From positions 34,082 through 98,081 of the forward strand of contig NZ_JAAHBQ010000005.1 in NCBI RefSeq assembly GCF_020144665.1: DNA of 64,000 nt. Direction: 5' to 3'. Every line of letters starts with the position of its first letter. Positions within the stretch are counted from its first letter, which is position 1. The position numbers were made by a program, and so were the translations under genes. Below the pieces are notes generated by a model. That model ran no database searches, was not told where the DNA came from, and was given only the letters and a program-made list of their open reading frames with translations. Positions 29,441 through 38,370 of the stretch are shown here, in pieces. This DNA is from Oscillatoria salina IIICB1. Its GTDB lineage: Bacteria > Cyanobacteriota > Cyanobacteriia > Cyanobacteriales > SIO1D9.

Positions 29441-29471
29441 ATTATAATCTATCTACCTGGGGTGTTGTCAA
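29441..29471 (-). promoter_or_regulatory. Promoter of the str operon
   Basis: On the minus strand TTGACA (29471-29466) and TATAAT (29446-29441) are both consensus, with a 19-base spacer; shifting the -10 by one gives TTATAA at 18. It directs transcription toward rpsL. Confidence 0.7.
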
Positions 29472-29492
29472 GGATTATCTATAAGTTTTAGC

Positions 29493-29822
29493 TTAATTTT
29501 TTTTAGCAAAGGAGTTGCCACAGCTACAAGTGTTAGTAGCATTAGGATTATGAAAACGAAAGCCGCCTCCCATAAGATCTTCTGAATAATCTATATTCAG
29601 ACCTTCTAGGAATTTATAACTTTCTGCATCTACGACTATCGAGATCCCGTTGCTATTGCAGACGATTTCTTTAACAGGGGGGGTTTCGTCAAACTCAAGA
29701 AGATAAAACAAACCAGAACAGCCTCCTGCTTCTACTTTCAAGCGCAATTGGCTGTCTAGTTTTTGACGAGTAGCCTGTAAACGTCTAATTTCGTTAGCGG
29801 CAGCTTTACTAAGATTAATCAT
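29493..29822 (-). CDS. A-type iron-sulfur cluster carrier (IscA/SufA/ErpA family)
   Basis: 109 residues with the three cluster-binding cysteines in place: one in KVEAGGCSGLFYLLEF and two in ATNTCSCGNSF near the C-terminus. The protein receives Fe-S clusters and passes them to apoproteins. It ends 22 bases before the str operon promoter on the same strand. The exact subtype (IscA or SufA-like) is not resolved. Confidence 0.9.
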   Translation of the reverse strand: MINLSKAAANEIRRLQATRQKLDSQLRLKVEAGGCSGLFYLLEFDETPPVKEIVCNSNGISIVVDAESYKFLEGLNIDYSEDLMGGGFRFHNPNATNTCSCGNSFAKKN

Positions 29823-29873
29823 CGATCGATCGCGATTACTGCTTTCTTGATTGGAGTAAAATTGATTGAGGAT

Positions 29874-30287
29874 TTAGCGACGGGCGTAATCGTCTTGAAA
29901 ACGAATAATATCATCTTCCCCCAGGTATTCACCATTCTGGACTTCGATCAATACCAGATTAATCACTCCAGGATTTTCTAAACGATGAGCAGTGCATTGG
30001 GGAACATAAGTTGATTGATTGCTAGCCAAGATTTCTTCTTTCTCGCCACAAACCACCTTAGCAGTTCCGGAAACAACGATCCAGTGTTCGCTGCGGTGAT
30101 GGTGCATTTGCAAGCTCAGACGATGACCGGGCTTAACCTCAATCCGTTTAATTTTATATCCTTTTCCTTCTTCTAAAACTGTAAACGAACCCCAAGGACG
30201 TAATTCAGTAGCAGCGACAGCTTGAGAAGAAAGGTTGCTGGGTAAGGAAAACGAGGTAGCTGGAGTAGCTTGTTTCGACTGAACCAT
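29874..30287 (-). CDS. Cupin, mannose-6-phosphate isomerase type II C-terminal domain
   Basis: 137 residues forming one cupin barrel of the ManC C-terminal type: RPWGSFTVLEEGKGYKIKRI, then KPGHRLSLQMHHHRSEHWIVVSG with the metal-binding His cluster, and PQCTAHRLENPG. In bifunctional ManC this domain isomerises mannose 6-phosphate; here it stands alone without the GDP-mannose pyrophosphorylase half. It precedes the A-type carrier gene by 51 bases. Confidence 0.85.
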   Translation of the reverse strand: MVQSKQATPATSFSLPSNLSSQAVAATELRPWGSFTVLEEGKGYKIKRIEVKPGHRLSLQMHHHRSEHWIVVSGTAKVVCGEKEEILASNQSTYVPQCTAHRLENPGVINLVLIEVQNGEYLGEDDIIRFQDDYARR

Positions 30288-30490
30288 AATTTATATTTTT
30301 CTCCCCAAAATTTTAATATTTAGTGAACATTGCTTGCTCGTATCAATACGATTTGAGCTATTTCACTGACCCAAACATAACAAATCTTGGTCAGAGAGTG
30401 TTACCCCAATTAGGTGAGAGTAGACTTAATTTATTAACTCTTTATCTACTGGTTACTTTTACTTTAAGCAGGCTTCACATAAGTTTTGAT

Positions 30491-32482
30491 TCAAGGTAAA
30501 GGTTGGAGAAAAATACCTATACCATTATGGATACGGGCTGCGGTGACGGGGGAGCGATCGAGTAATTGCCCTCCTAAATACAAAGAAGTTGAGCTACCAC
30601 CATCGAGATTTAAAGCGTCAACTGCGCCTAAAAGCTGCATCAATTGAGCTAATTCTTGGAGATTAGGACCTTGACCCGCAACTCGACCATGAACAGTAGC
30701 AATAATTAAAGTACCATTATTGCTAGTCGCGATCGCGCTTCGGATTGCGGTTTGTTGACTGAAGGATTGACTAAATTTCTCAGCTTCGGGATCGAGGACA
30801 ATTTGACGATTTTTCACTAAAAGTGGACCAGCACCGAGAATCTGAGGGTAATTGGCAAAATCCTCTGGCACTGCCACACTAGTAATATTGACTGTTGTGC
30901 CGAGAGGAAGATAATTAGCTGCTTCCGGGTAGGCACGTAAAGTTAGCAGATAGCCGTTACTAGGAATAGCAAATGAATCCTCGCCAGCTTTACCGGCTTG
31001 AAGTTGTCGAGTAACCAAGTTATTCTCGACAAGGACAATAATTTCGTTATCGATTAAGGTGGTGTAACTTGCGCCCCAAGCTGGTGTATAGCGAGCAATA
31101 CCAGCTTGAACGTAACCACTATTGAGGAAGAGAACTGGTAAACGCTGTCCCACAGAAGTAGTTAAAGTTTCTCGTAAACTTAGGCGATCGAATCTGATTA
31201 TCCCCTCATCATTCCAGGCGATCGCACCTCGATTGAGAATGGGTCCTGAATACCAGATTCCCTCACGACGAATTGCTCCTAATGGTAGTTGATTATTACG
31301 ATTGAAAAATCCACCATTAATTGCTGCCAACGCTTTAGCTTCACGAGCCAGGGTTACTAACGGTTTTGTTCCCGGTAAGCCTTCGGGCGAAGCCCAAATG
31401 GGTTGGATCTGAAGATCGGGATTTACCTGGGGATCGATTTCCAACCATACCACCGGAAAGCGAGATTCTTCTAGCTCAATATATCTCTGTCGCCAAAGCA
31501 CTCCAGGCATCCAGCGAATATCTCGCTCGAGCGTGGGTTCGTCAGTAATATCGATAACCAAACGATTTGGAGAAGGTAAACTCCAAACTCGCAAACCTTT
31601 TGCTGCGGTTAGGTTAAGGTGAACAATAATGCGTCCATTTTTACTTTCTAACCTTAACGGTGAAGGTTCTGACTCGGTAATTGAGTCTGGACTAACCGCG
31701 TCTTCCTGTTCAGTTTCCGAAACAGAAGGTGTAGTAGGGATTGGTGGAAAGCGCTCAAATAAAGCTGCTTCAGCAGTTGCAGGTAAAATCACGACTCCTC
31801 GATCTCTAGCTTGAGAAACCTGCCAAAAAGTAGGGCGATCCAGATCGAGAACGATGCGTTGACCCCAAGTTTGAGTTCCTAAACGAATATTTTCGATTTT
31901 GGCAGGAGTAAAGTCTATTTTCAGCGTGTCTCCTAATGCTTGAACTCTAGCTCCTGCTTGTGCAAGTAAATCGGTGACATCAAGATAACGGTAGGGATTG
32001 GCAAAGCGAGTTTGCAGAATCGGATTATTGGAGCTAGAGGAAAACCAACTTATCGGCTGTAGTGCCGGATTATTCGTACTTAATAGTTCCACCCCCAACG
32101 AGCTTGCGTCAGTGTCGGCGATCGCCAAGTGCGTTTGTTGTCCTTCCTGCCATTGCCTCCAAGCGACCGTCAAAGTAACGTTGTTAAGAGCAATTTTATT
32201 TCCCTGGATTGGGGCTGACGATTGTTGCACGATTTGCTCGACTGTAGTTTGGGGAATCTCTGCTGTGGATAAGCGATCGGATTGGGTAATTGTGGGAACC
32301 TCTACTGGTTCGGTAGCGGTAACAAATTTTTGATTGAAAGCTAAAGCGATGGCGAAGCCCGCCACAGGCATCGCTAGAGAAAAAAATGCTGTTAAAAGGT
32401 AGGATAGCACTCTAGTCAGCCACTTTTTCCTTTGGCTTTGTCTTAGTTGGCGAAATTTAAGTTGATTTTTGAGGATTTTCAT
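30491..32482 (-). CDS. Phosphodiester glycosidase (NAGPA-like) family exported protein
   Basis: The 663-residue protein has a TM/signal segment at about 24-50, an AMIN-like beta region (about 190-310, containing IENIRLGTQTWGQRIVLDLDR), and a C-terminal NAGPA/DUF2233 domain (about 380-660) with AAINGGFFNR, LGAGPLLV and ALNLDGGSSTSLYLGG. NAGPA uncovers mannose 6-phosphate in animals; bacterial members are thought to act on envelope or exopolysaccharide phosphodiesters. A 29-base palindromic repeat is inserted in frame within the TM segment (32346-32374). Confidence 0.82.
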   Translation of the reverse strand: MKILKNQLKFRQLRQSQRKKWLTRVLSYLLTAFFSLAMPVAGFAIALAFNQKFVTATEPVEVPTITQSDRLSTAEIPQTTVEQIVQQSSAPIQGNKIALNNVTLTVAWRQWQEGQQTHLAIADTDASSLGVELLSTNNPALQPISWFSSSSNNPILQTRFANPYRYLDVTDLLAQAGARVQALGDTLKIDFTPAKIENIRLGTQTWGQRIVLDLDRPTFWQVSQARDRGVVILPATAEAALFERFPPIPTTPSVSETEQEDAVSPDSITESEPSPLRLESKNGRIIVHLNLTAAKGLRVWSLPSPNRLVIDITDEPTLERDIRWMPGVLWRQRYIELEESRFPVVWLEIDPQVNPDLQIQPIWASPEGLPGTKPLVTLAREAKALAAINGGFFNRNNQLPLGAIRREGIWYSGPILNRGAIAWNDEGIIRFDRLSLRETLTTSVGQRLPVLFLNSGYVQAGIARYTPAWGASYTTLIDNEIIVLVENNLVTRQLQAGKAGEDSFAIPSNGYLLTLRAYPEAANYLPLGTTVNITSVAVPEDFANYPQILGAGPLLVKNRQIVLDPEAEKFSQSFSQQTAIRSAIATSNNGTLIIATVHGRVAGQGPNLQELAQLMQLLGAVDALNLDGGSSTSLYLGGQLLDRSPVTAARIHNGIGIFLQPLP
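32346..32374. repeat. Palindromic dispersed repeat inside a coding region
   Basis: GCGATG (32346-32351) and CATCGC (32369-32374) flank an internal GGCGAAGCCCGCC stem-loop. The unit resembles a short palindrome found many times in Nostoc-type genomes. On the coding strand it supplies residues 37-46 of the glycosidase, within its hydrophobic segment. Confidence 0.6.
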
Positions 32483-33116
32483 GACAGTCTGATTTCGCTC
32501 CTAGAAAACCTAGGAAAGTTGATCTGTTCTGAGTTATTGACGCGATCGACTAAGATGTGCGTTTCTCTAGTTTTTGCGTGACTCGCGATCGCCACCAAAT
32601 GTATTTTTGGCGGGAGAATAATCATGAAATGTTGACTTTCTCGTTACTGTTAACGTTGATTATGAGTAGCAGCGAATCTCACCGAAATAGGCTAGATTAA
32701 CCACGAGCGCTCTTGGTTTCTCGATTAATACCATTCTTAGAGAAGACGGCTATTGAGAAGCAAAGTTGCCCGCAAAGAAAAAGGTAAGATTCTTGTTGAT
32801 TGTTATCTTCGTGTGTTTGCGATAATATGGCTAGTCAATGTTTGCTGCATTTAAGGTAAGATATTCAGACTAGGGTTTTCATTACTCTAGAAATAGGTGC
32901 GTGGCAGATAAAGTTAATCGCTAGACACTAATTACCGGTGGCAAACGATTCTATTTCTTAATCGCCAAGATCGGAGATTAACTGCCTAAGCATGACTTTT
33001 GCCAGTTCGTCGGTCTAGTTCGAGTAGAGATAGACAGAAATTTTCTCTAAAAGTAAAATAAGCAATTCTTAGGTAACGCTCAAGTGCAGCATTTTATTGA
33101 TTATTGTCAGTATAAT

Positions 33117-33400
33117 AAGGGATCTCCGAGGGGATTAAACAGCCGTAAACGTAAAGAGGATCGATGCTACCCCAAAATACTGAATAAGGGGTCGATTTCC
33201 CAAGTTGCACGAGAATAACCCAAGGTCGGTGTGGGGTTCTACTGGGCTGCGGTAGGCATACCGTTTTCGTTTTCGTAGTGCCTCTCCAACAGTGACAACT
33301 GTTGCATAGCCCTTACCGCAAGGTAGGGTAGATTGGCATCTGGTCTAAGGTCAGGTCAATTGCTTTAAGGGCTGGACCGACCGACCTACTTGGGTTGAGG
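33117..33400 (+). ncRNA. Candidate structured non-coding RNA
   Basis: Starts just after a perfect TATAAT (33111-33116). AACCCAAGGTCGG (33217-33229) pairs with CCGACCTACTTGGGTT (33381-33396) over 13 pairs, with a short bulge. Inside lie GGCA...TGCC, CAACAG-TGACAA-CTGTTG, and a CCCTTACC-GCAA-GGTAGGG hairpin with a GNRA loop; an ACCCC/GGGGT hairpin precedes the closing stem. No frame is coding. The 180-base core closed by a long stem recalls 6S-like RNA in outline, but I do not recognise the family. No strong T-run terminator is seen. Confidence 0.5.
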
Positions 33401-33492
33401 TAATGTAATTTGTTTATTATTTAAAGATTCGCTTACTTGTCTAGAAAAGGCGCGTGAGGGTTTATAGGTGTAGAGACTCAATTAATTATGTC

Positions 33493-33520
33493 TGGACAAA
33501 TTTTGTTCTCACTTTATAAT
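33493..33520 (+). promoter_or_regulatory. Promoter of glsF
   Basis: TGGACA (33493-33498) and TATAAT (33515-33520) with a 16-base spacer, giving a 5' leader of about 90 bases before the glsF ATG. It separates glsF transcription from the RNA candidate upstream. Confidence 0.6.
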
Positions 33521-33615
33521 CGCTCTTATTAGCTTCGACAAGGGTGAAGATACAGTTTCGCAACGGTCGTAAAAAATTTTTCTCCCTGCTTCTGTAATGA
33601 ATTAGGTAAATTAAA

Positions 33616-36600
33616 ATGGATAACAATATTTTCAACGGCAAGCGTCATAATTTTACTACTCCGGGTCTGTTGAGGAGTCTGGATATTCCAGGTCCAAAAT
33701 GGCTCGTTGAAGAACGATCTGCTTGTGGTGTTGGTTTTATTGCTTCTAAAGATGGGGTGGCTGACTATAAGCTGATCGAGCAATGTTTGTCTGCTCTGGG
33801 TTGTTTGGAACATCGCGGGGCTTGTAGTGCCGATCGCGATACGGGGGATGGTTCGGGAATTATGACGGCTCTGCCAATTGAGGTTTTCCGTCCTTGGTTT
33901 GAGTCGCAAAATCTGAGGATGCCAGCACCGGGACGTTTGGGTGTGGCGATGGTTTTTTTGCCTCAAGATCCGGTGGATCGTCAAGAAAAGAAGAGGTTAA
34001 TTGCAGAAATTGTCAGGGGTGAAAACTTGGAGGTGCTGGGCTGGCGCGAGGTTCCAGTGCGTCCGGAGTTGTTGGGTTCTCAGGCGCGGGAAAGTCAGCC
34101 TTTTATCGAGCAGTTGCTGGTGAGTTCCCCGGATTTAGAGGGTGATGAGTTAGACCGCCGTCTTTACATTGCCCGATCGCTCGTTGGCAAAAATCTGAGT
34201 GATGATTTTTATATTTGTTCTTTTTCTTGTCGGGCGATCGTTTATAAGGGGATGGTGCGTGCGGCGGTTTTGGGTGAGTTTTATCTGGATTTACAAAATC
34301 GCGCTTATGTGAGTTCTTGGGCGGTTTATCATCGTCGCTTTAGTACGAATACTATGCCTCGCTGGCCTCTGGCTCAACCGATGCGGATGTTGGGTCACAA
34401 TGGGGAAATTAATACTCTGTTGGGTAATCTGAACTGGATGGTGGCGAGGGAGCGCGATCTGGAGGTTCCTGGTTGGAATCAAGAGGATTTAGAAAAGTTA
34501 AAACCGTTGGTAAACCCCGAACATAGTGATTCTTTTAATTTGGATTGTGCTCTGGAGTTGTTGGTTCGCACGGGAATGAGTCCCCTAGAGGCGGTGATGG
34601 TTTTGGTTCCGGAAGCTTACAAAAACCAGCCGGATTTGGAGTCTTGTCGGTCAATTACTGATTTCTATGAATATCATGCTGGTTTGCAAGAGCCTTGGGA
34701 TGGTCCGGCTTTACTGGTTTATTCTGATGGGAAGGTTGTGGGCGCAACTCTCGATCGCAATGGGCTGCGTCCGGCGCGTTATTGTCTTACTAATGATGGT
34801 TACGTTTTTGTTGCTTCGGAAACAGGGGTTGTCCCGATTGCTGAGGAACGGATTGTTGAAAAGGGTCGCTTGGGTCCGGGTGAAGCGATCGCTGTAGATT
34901 TGGTTGCGGGTGAAATTCTCAAAAATTGGCAGATTAAAAGCCGAGTCGCAGCCCGTTTTCCTTATGGTGAGTGGATTCACTCTCATCGCAGGTCATTAGC
35001 CCCAATGAAAGATTTTTCGGGAACGATAACTCATTCGGAAGCTCTTGTACGGCGGCAGGCGGCTTTTGGGATGGGGTCGGAAGATGTGGAGATGATTATT
35101 GTCCCGATGGCGAGTGCGGGTAAGGAACCGACTTTCTGTATGGGGGATGATATTCCTTTGGCTGTGCTTTCGGATAAACCCCGTTTGTTGTATGACTACT
35201 TTAAACAGCGTTTTGCTCAGGTGACGAATCCGCCGATTGACCCATTGCGGGAAAGTTTGGTGATGGATTTGCGGATGTTTTTGGGGAAAAGGGGTAATTT
35301 ACTCAATCGTCGAGAAAAGGATGGGCGTACGCTGTGTATCGAAAGTCCTCTGCTTTTTCCGGGACAGCTTATAGAGATTGAGGATGGTGAGTTTGCGGTT
35401 GGTAAACTCAAAACAAAATGGGATATTTCGAGGGGGGAGGTTGGTTTTGCTGAGGCGATCGCACTTCTCGCTCGCGAGGCGGAGTCGTTAATTAAGCAGG
35501 GTAAGGAAATTATTATCCTCAGCGATGCTGAGGCGATGGGACTTGAAACTGGTTATATCCCGCCATTATTGGCGGTCGGTGCGGTTCACCATCAATTAAT
35601 TCGCTCTGGTTTGCGGCTGAATGCTTCTATTGTTGTGGAAACGGGACAATGTTGGAGTACTCACCACTATGCGGCTCTAATCGGTTATGGGGCGAGTGCT
35701 GTGTGTCCTTATCTTGCTCTGGAAACGGTGCAAAATTGGTGGAATGAAGAAAAAACCCAAAAGCTAATGGAGCGCGGCAAACTGGAAAAAATTAGTCGCA
35801 CGGAGGCGCTGCAACGCTATCGTAAGTCGGTGGAAGCTGGTTTGCTGAAGATTCTCTCGAAGATGGGGATTTCGTTGTTGAGTTCGTACCACGGGGCGCA
35901 AATTTTTGAGTGTATTGGTTTGGATTTGGAGTTGATTGAGTTGGCGTTTGCGGGGACGGTTTCTCAGGTGGGGGGTTTGTCTTTGGCGGAGTTGGCGAAT
36001 GAGTGTTTGGCTTTCCACGGACGGGCGTTTCCCGATTCCCTAAGAAAGTTGGAGAATTATGGTTTGATTAATTATCGTCCTGGTGGGGAGTATCATATGA
36101 ATTCGCCGGAGATGGCGAAGAGTTTGCATAAGGCGACGAAGTCAGGGAGTTACGACCATTATGAGCTTTATAAAGGGTATTTAGCAGGACGAGTACCGAC
36201 GGCGTTGCGGGATTTATTGGATTTCAAGAGCGATCGCTCTCCTATCCCTTTGGAAGAGGTGGAGTCTGTGGAGGAGATTGCGAAGCGTTTTTGTACGGGG
36301 GCGATGTCGCTGGGTTCGTTGTCGCGGGAGGCGCATGAGACTTTGGCGATCGCGATGAATCGTATTGGTGGGAAGTCTAATTCTGGTGAGGGTGGCGAGG
36401 ACCCGATTCGGTTTAAAGTGCTGGATGATGTGGATGAGGATGGTTTTTCGCCGACGTTACCGCATCTGAAGGGGTTAGAAGATGGCGATACGGCTTCTTC
36501 GGCGACGAAACAGGTGGCGAGTGGTCGTTTTGGGGTTACGCCGGAGTATTTGGTCCAGGCTTCGCAGTTGGAGATTAAGATTGCTCAGGGGGCGAAGCCT

Positions 36601-38241
36601 GGGGAAGGGGGACAGTTGCCTGGGAAGAAGGTGAGTCCTTATATTGCGATGTTAAGGCGATCGAAGCCGGGGGTGCCTTTGATTAGTCCGCCACCGCATC
36701 ATGATATTTATTCGATTGAGGATTTGGCGCAGTTGATTTTTGATTTGCACAGTGTCAATCCCCGGGCGAAAGTAGGGGTGAAGTTGGTGGCGGAAATTGG
36801 GATTGGGACGATCGCTGCGGGGGTGGCGAAGGCGAATGCGGATGTGATTCAAATTTCGGGGCATGATGGGGGAACGGGTGCTTCTCCGCTTTCTTCGATA
36901 AAAAGCGCGGGTACGCCTTGGGAGTTGGGTTTAACTGAGGTGCATCGGGTGTTGTTGGGGAATCAGTTACGCGATCGCGTTTTACTCAGGGTTGATGGTG
37001 GTTTGAAGTCGGGCTGGGATGTGGTGATGGCGGCGTTGATGGGGGCTGAGGAGTATGGCTTCGGTTCGGTGTCGATGATTGCTGAGGGGTGTATTATGGC
37101 GCGGATTTGCCACACGAATAATTGTCCGGTGGGGGTGGCGACGCAGCAGGAGCGGTTGCGGGAGCGTTTTTCGGGGACTCCAGAGCGAGTTGTTCGGTTT
37201 ATGTATTTTGTGGCTGAGGAGGTGCGTCATTTGTTGGCGAGGCTGGGTTATCGGACGCTCTTTGAGATTATCGGACGGAGCGATTTGTTGGTGCAGCGAA
37301 AGGATAAGTCGTTAAGCAAAACAAGGGGGCTGGATTTAGGAATTTTAACGAAGAATCTGAATGGGTTTGGGCGATCGTTTTTGGAACATGAGGAGGTTCA
37401 CAGTAATGGGCCTATGTTAGACGATAAGCTTTTGGCCGATCGAGAGATTGCGGAATGTATTGCTAATCAAGGAAAGGTGGGATGCGAGGTGGCGATTGTG
37501 AATACGGATCGCTCTGTGGGTGCGAGGGTAGCTGGGGAGTTGGCTCGGCGTTATGGTAATGATGGTTTTGCTGGTGAGTTGAATTTGCGCTTTACGGGGG
37601 CAGCTGGACAGAGTTTTGGTGCGTTTAATTTGGGGGGAATGAATTTGTTTTTGAGTGGGGAGGCGAATGATTATGTGGGTAAGGGAATGTATGGAGGCGA
37701 GATAGCGATCGCTCCACCACCGGGGGGGAGTTATGTGGCGGCGGAGAATGCGATTGTTGGCAATACTTGTTTGTACGGTGCGACTGGGGGCAGGTTGTTT
37801 GCTTGTGGACGTGCTGGGGAACGGTTTGCGGTGCGGAATTCGGCTGGTGTGGCTGTGATTGAGGGGGCTGGCGACCACTGCTGTGAGTATATGACTGGTG
37901 GTGTGGTTGTGGTGCTTGGTAGTGTGGGCAGAAATGTCGGTGCGGGTATGACTGGAGGAATTGGCTATTTCTTGGATGAGGATGGTAGTTTGCCACTGAA
38001 GGTGAATAAAGAGATTGTCAAGATTCAGCGTGTATCAAGTTCCGCAGGCAAAAAACAACTGCGGGAATTAGTGGAAGCTCACTGCCAGAAAACGGGAAGC
38101 GAAAAGGCTAAACAAGTGCTGGCTAATTGGGAGGAGATGCTAAATTTGTTTTGGCAAATAGTTCCTCCCTCAGAGGCTGAGACTCCCGAGGCGAAAGAAG
38201 GTTCGACAGAAAAGCACTCAAGTTGCGCATTTTCCAGTTAG
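33616..38241 (+). CDS. glsF: Ferredoxin-dependent glutamate synthase (Fd-GOGAT)
   Basis: Makes two glutamates from glutamine and 2-oxoglutarate with ferredoxin electrons, the second step of ammonium assimilation. The 1541 residues start with a 36-residue propeptide; the Ntn glutaminase nucleophile is then C37 in RSACGVGFIA. The FMN barrel follows (about 840-1210), with the [3Fe-4S] cysteines at about 1159, 1165 and 1170 in GCIMARICHTNNCPVG. A GXGXG beta-helix closes the protein. The extra-loop, single-subunit form with no NADPH-binding partner gene fits Fd-GOGAT. The coding strand is unusually G-rich from about 35900 to 37950. Confidence 0.96.
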   Translation: MDNNIFNGKRHNFTTPGLLRSLDIPGPKWLVEERSACGVGFIASKDGVADYKLIEQCLSALGCLEHRGACSADRDTGDGSGIMTALPIEVFRPWFESQNLRMPAPGRLGVAMVFLPQDPVDRQEKKRLIAEIVRGENLEVLGWREVPVRPELLGSQARESQPFIEQLLVSSPDLEGDELDRRLYIARSLVGKNLSDDFYICSFSCRAIVYKGMVRAAVLGEFYLDLQNRAYVSSWAVYHRRFSTNTMPRWPLAQPMRMLGHNGEINTLLGNLNWMVARERDLEVPGWNQEDLEKLKPLVNPEHSDSFNLDCALELLVRTGMSPLEAVMVLVPEAYKNQPDLESCRSITDFYEYHAGLQEPWDGPALLVYSDGKVVGATLDRNGLRPARYCLTNDGYVFVASETGVVPIAEERIVEKGRLGPGEAIAVDLVAGEILKNWQIKSRVAARFPYGEWIHSHRRSLAPMKDFSGTITHSEALVRRQAAFGMGSEDVEMIIVPMASAGKEPTFCMGDDIPLAVLSDKPRLLYDYFKQRFAQVTNPPIDPLRESLVMDLRMFLGKRGNLLNRREKDGRTLCIESPLLFPGQLIEIEDGEFAVGKLKTKWDISRGEVGFAEAIALLAREAESLIKQGKEIIILSDAEAMGLETGYIPPLLAVGAVHHQLIRSGLRLNASIVVETGQCWSTHHYAALIGYGASAVCPYLALETVQNWWNEEKTQKLMERGKLEKISRTEALQRYRKSVEAGLLKILSKMGISLLSSYHGAQIFECIGLDLELIELAFAGTVSQVGGLSLAELANECLAFHGRAFPDSLRKLENYGLINYRPGGEYHMNSPEMAKSLHKATKSGSYDHYELYKGYLAGRVPTALRDLLDFKSDRSPIPLEEVESVEEIAKRFCTGAMSLGSLSREAHETLAIAMNRIGGKSNSGEGGEDPIRFKVLDDVDEDGFSPTLPHLKGLEDGDTASSATKQVASGRFGVTPEYLVQASQLEIKIAQGAKPGEGGQLPGKKVSPYIAMLRRSKPGVPLISPPPHHDIYSIEDLAQLIFDLHSVNPRAKVGVKLVAEIGIGTIAAGVAKANADVIQISGHDGGTGASPLSSIKSAGTPWELGLTEVHRVLLGNQLRDRVLLRVDGGLKSGWDVVMAALMGAEEYGFGSVSMIAEGCIMARICHTNNCPVGVATQQERLRERFSGTPERVVRFMYFVAEEVRHLLARLGYRTLFEIIGRSDLLVQRKDKSLSKTRGLDLGILTKNLNGFGRSFLEHEEVHSNGPMLDDKLLADREIAECIANQGKVGCEVAIVNTDRSVGARVAGELARRYGNDGFAGELNLRFTGAAGQSFGAFNLGGMNLFLSGEANDYVGKGMYGGEIAIAPPPGGSYVAAENAIVGNTCLYGATGGRLFACGRAGERFAVRNSAGVAVIEGAGDHCCEYMTGGVVVVLGSVGRNVGAGMTGGIGYFLDEDGSLPLKVNKEIVKIQRVSSSAGKKQLRELVEAHCQKTGSEKAKQVLANWEEMLNLFWQIVPPSEAETPEAKEGSTEKHSSCAFSS

Positions 38242-38277
38242 TTAACTGATGGTGGGGGTTTGGGGGAGGCGATAAGT

Positions 38278-38308
38278 CCCACGCCATAATTTTCAATTTG
38301 GCGTTGGG
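38278..38308 (+). repeat. Left-end hairpin of the tnpB element
   Basis: CCCACGCCA pairs with TGGCGTTGGG around an AT-rich loop TAATTTTCAATT. The loop and stem closely resemble the right-end hairpin at 39665-39694 in the same orientation. Confidence 0.6.
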
Positions 38309-38370
38309 ATACATGGACATCCCCCAAATTAATATTTACCATTAAGCAGTAAGAGTAGTAGACTAAAATC

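Larger units (their letters stand above)
32483..33615. other. 1.1 kb gene-free region upstream of glsF
   Basis: Between the divergent glycosidase and glsF genes. The left 600 bases are AT-rich without visible signals. A TATAAT box at 33111-33116 heads a candidate structured RNA, and a separate promoter (33493-33520) serves glsF. No GTA-N8-TAC NtcA site was found by eye. Confidence 0.55.

Noticed and set aside
33400..33615. NtcA site or glutamine riboswitch before glsF
   Set aside because: No GTA-N8-TAC and no glnA-type conserved RNA core was found by eye.
37417..37996. Long minus-strand frames (153 and 123 codons) within glsF
   Set aside because: They are rich in His, Pro, Ser and Thr, as expected from the reverse of a G-rich coding strand, and overlap a certain gene.
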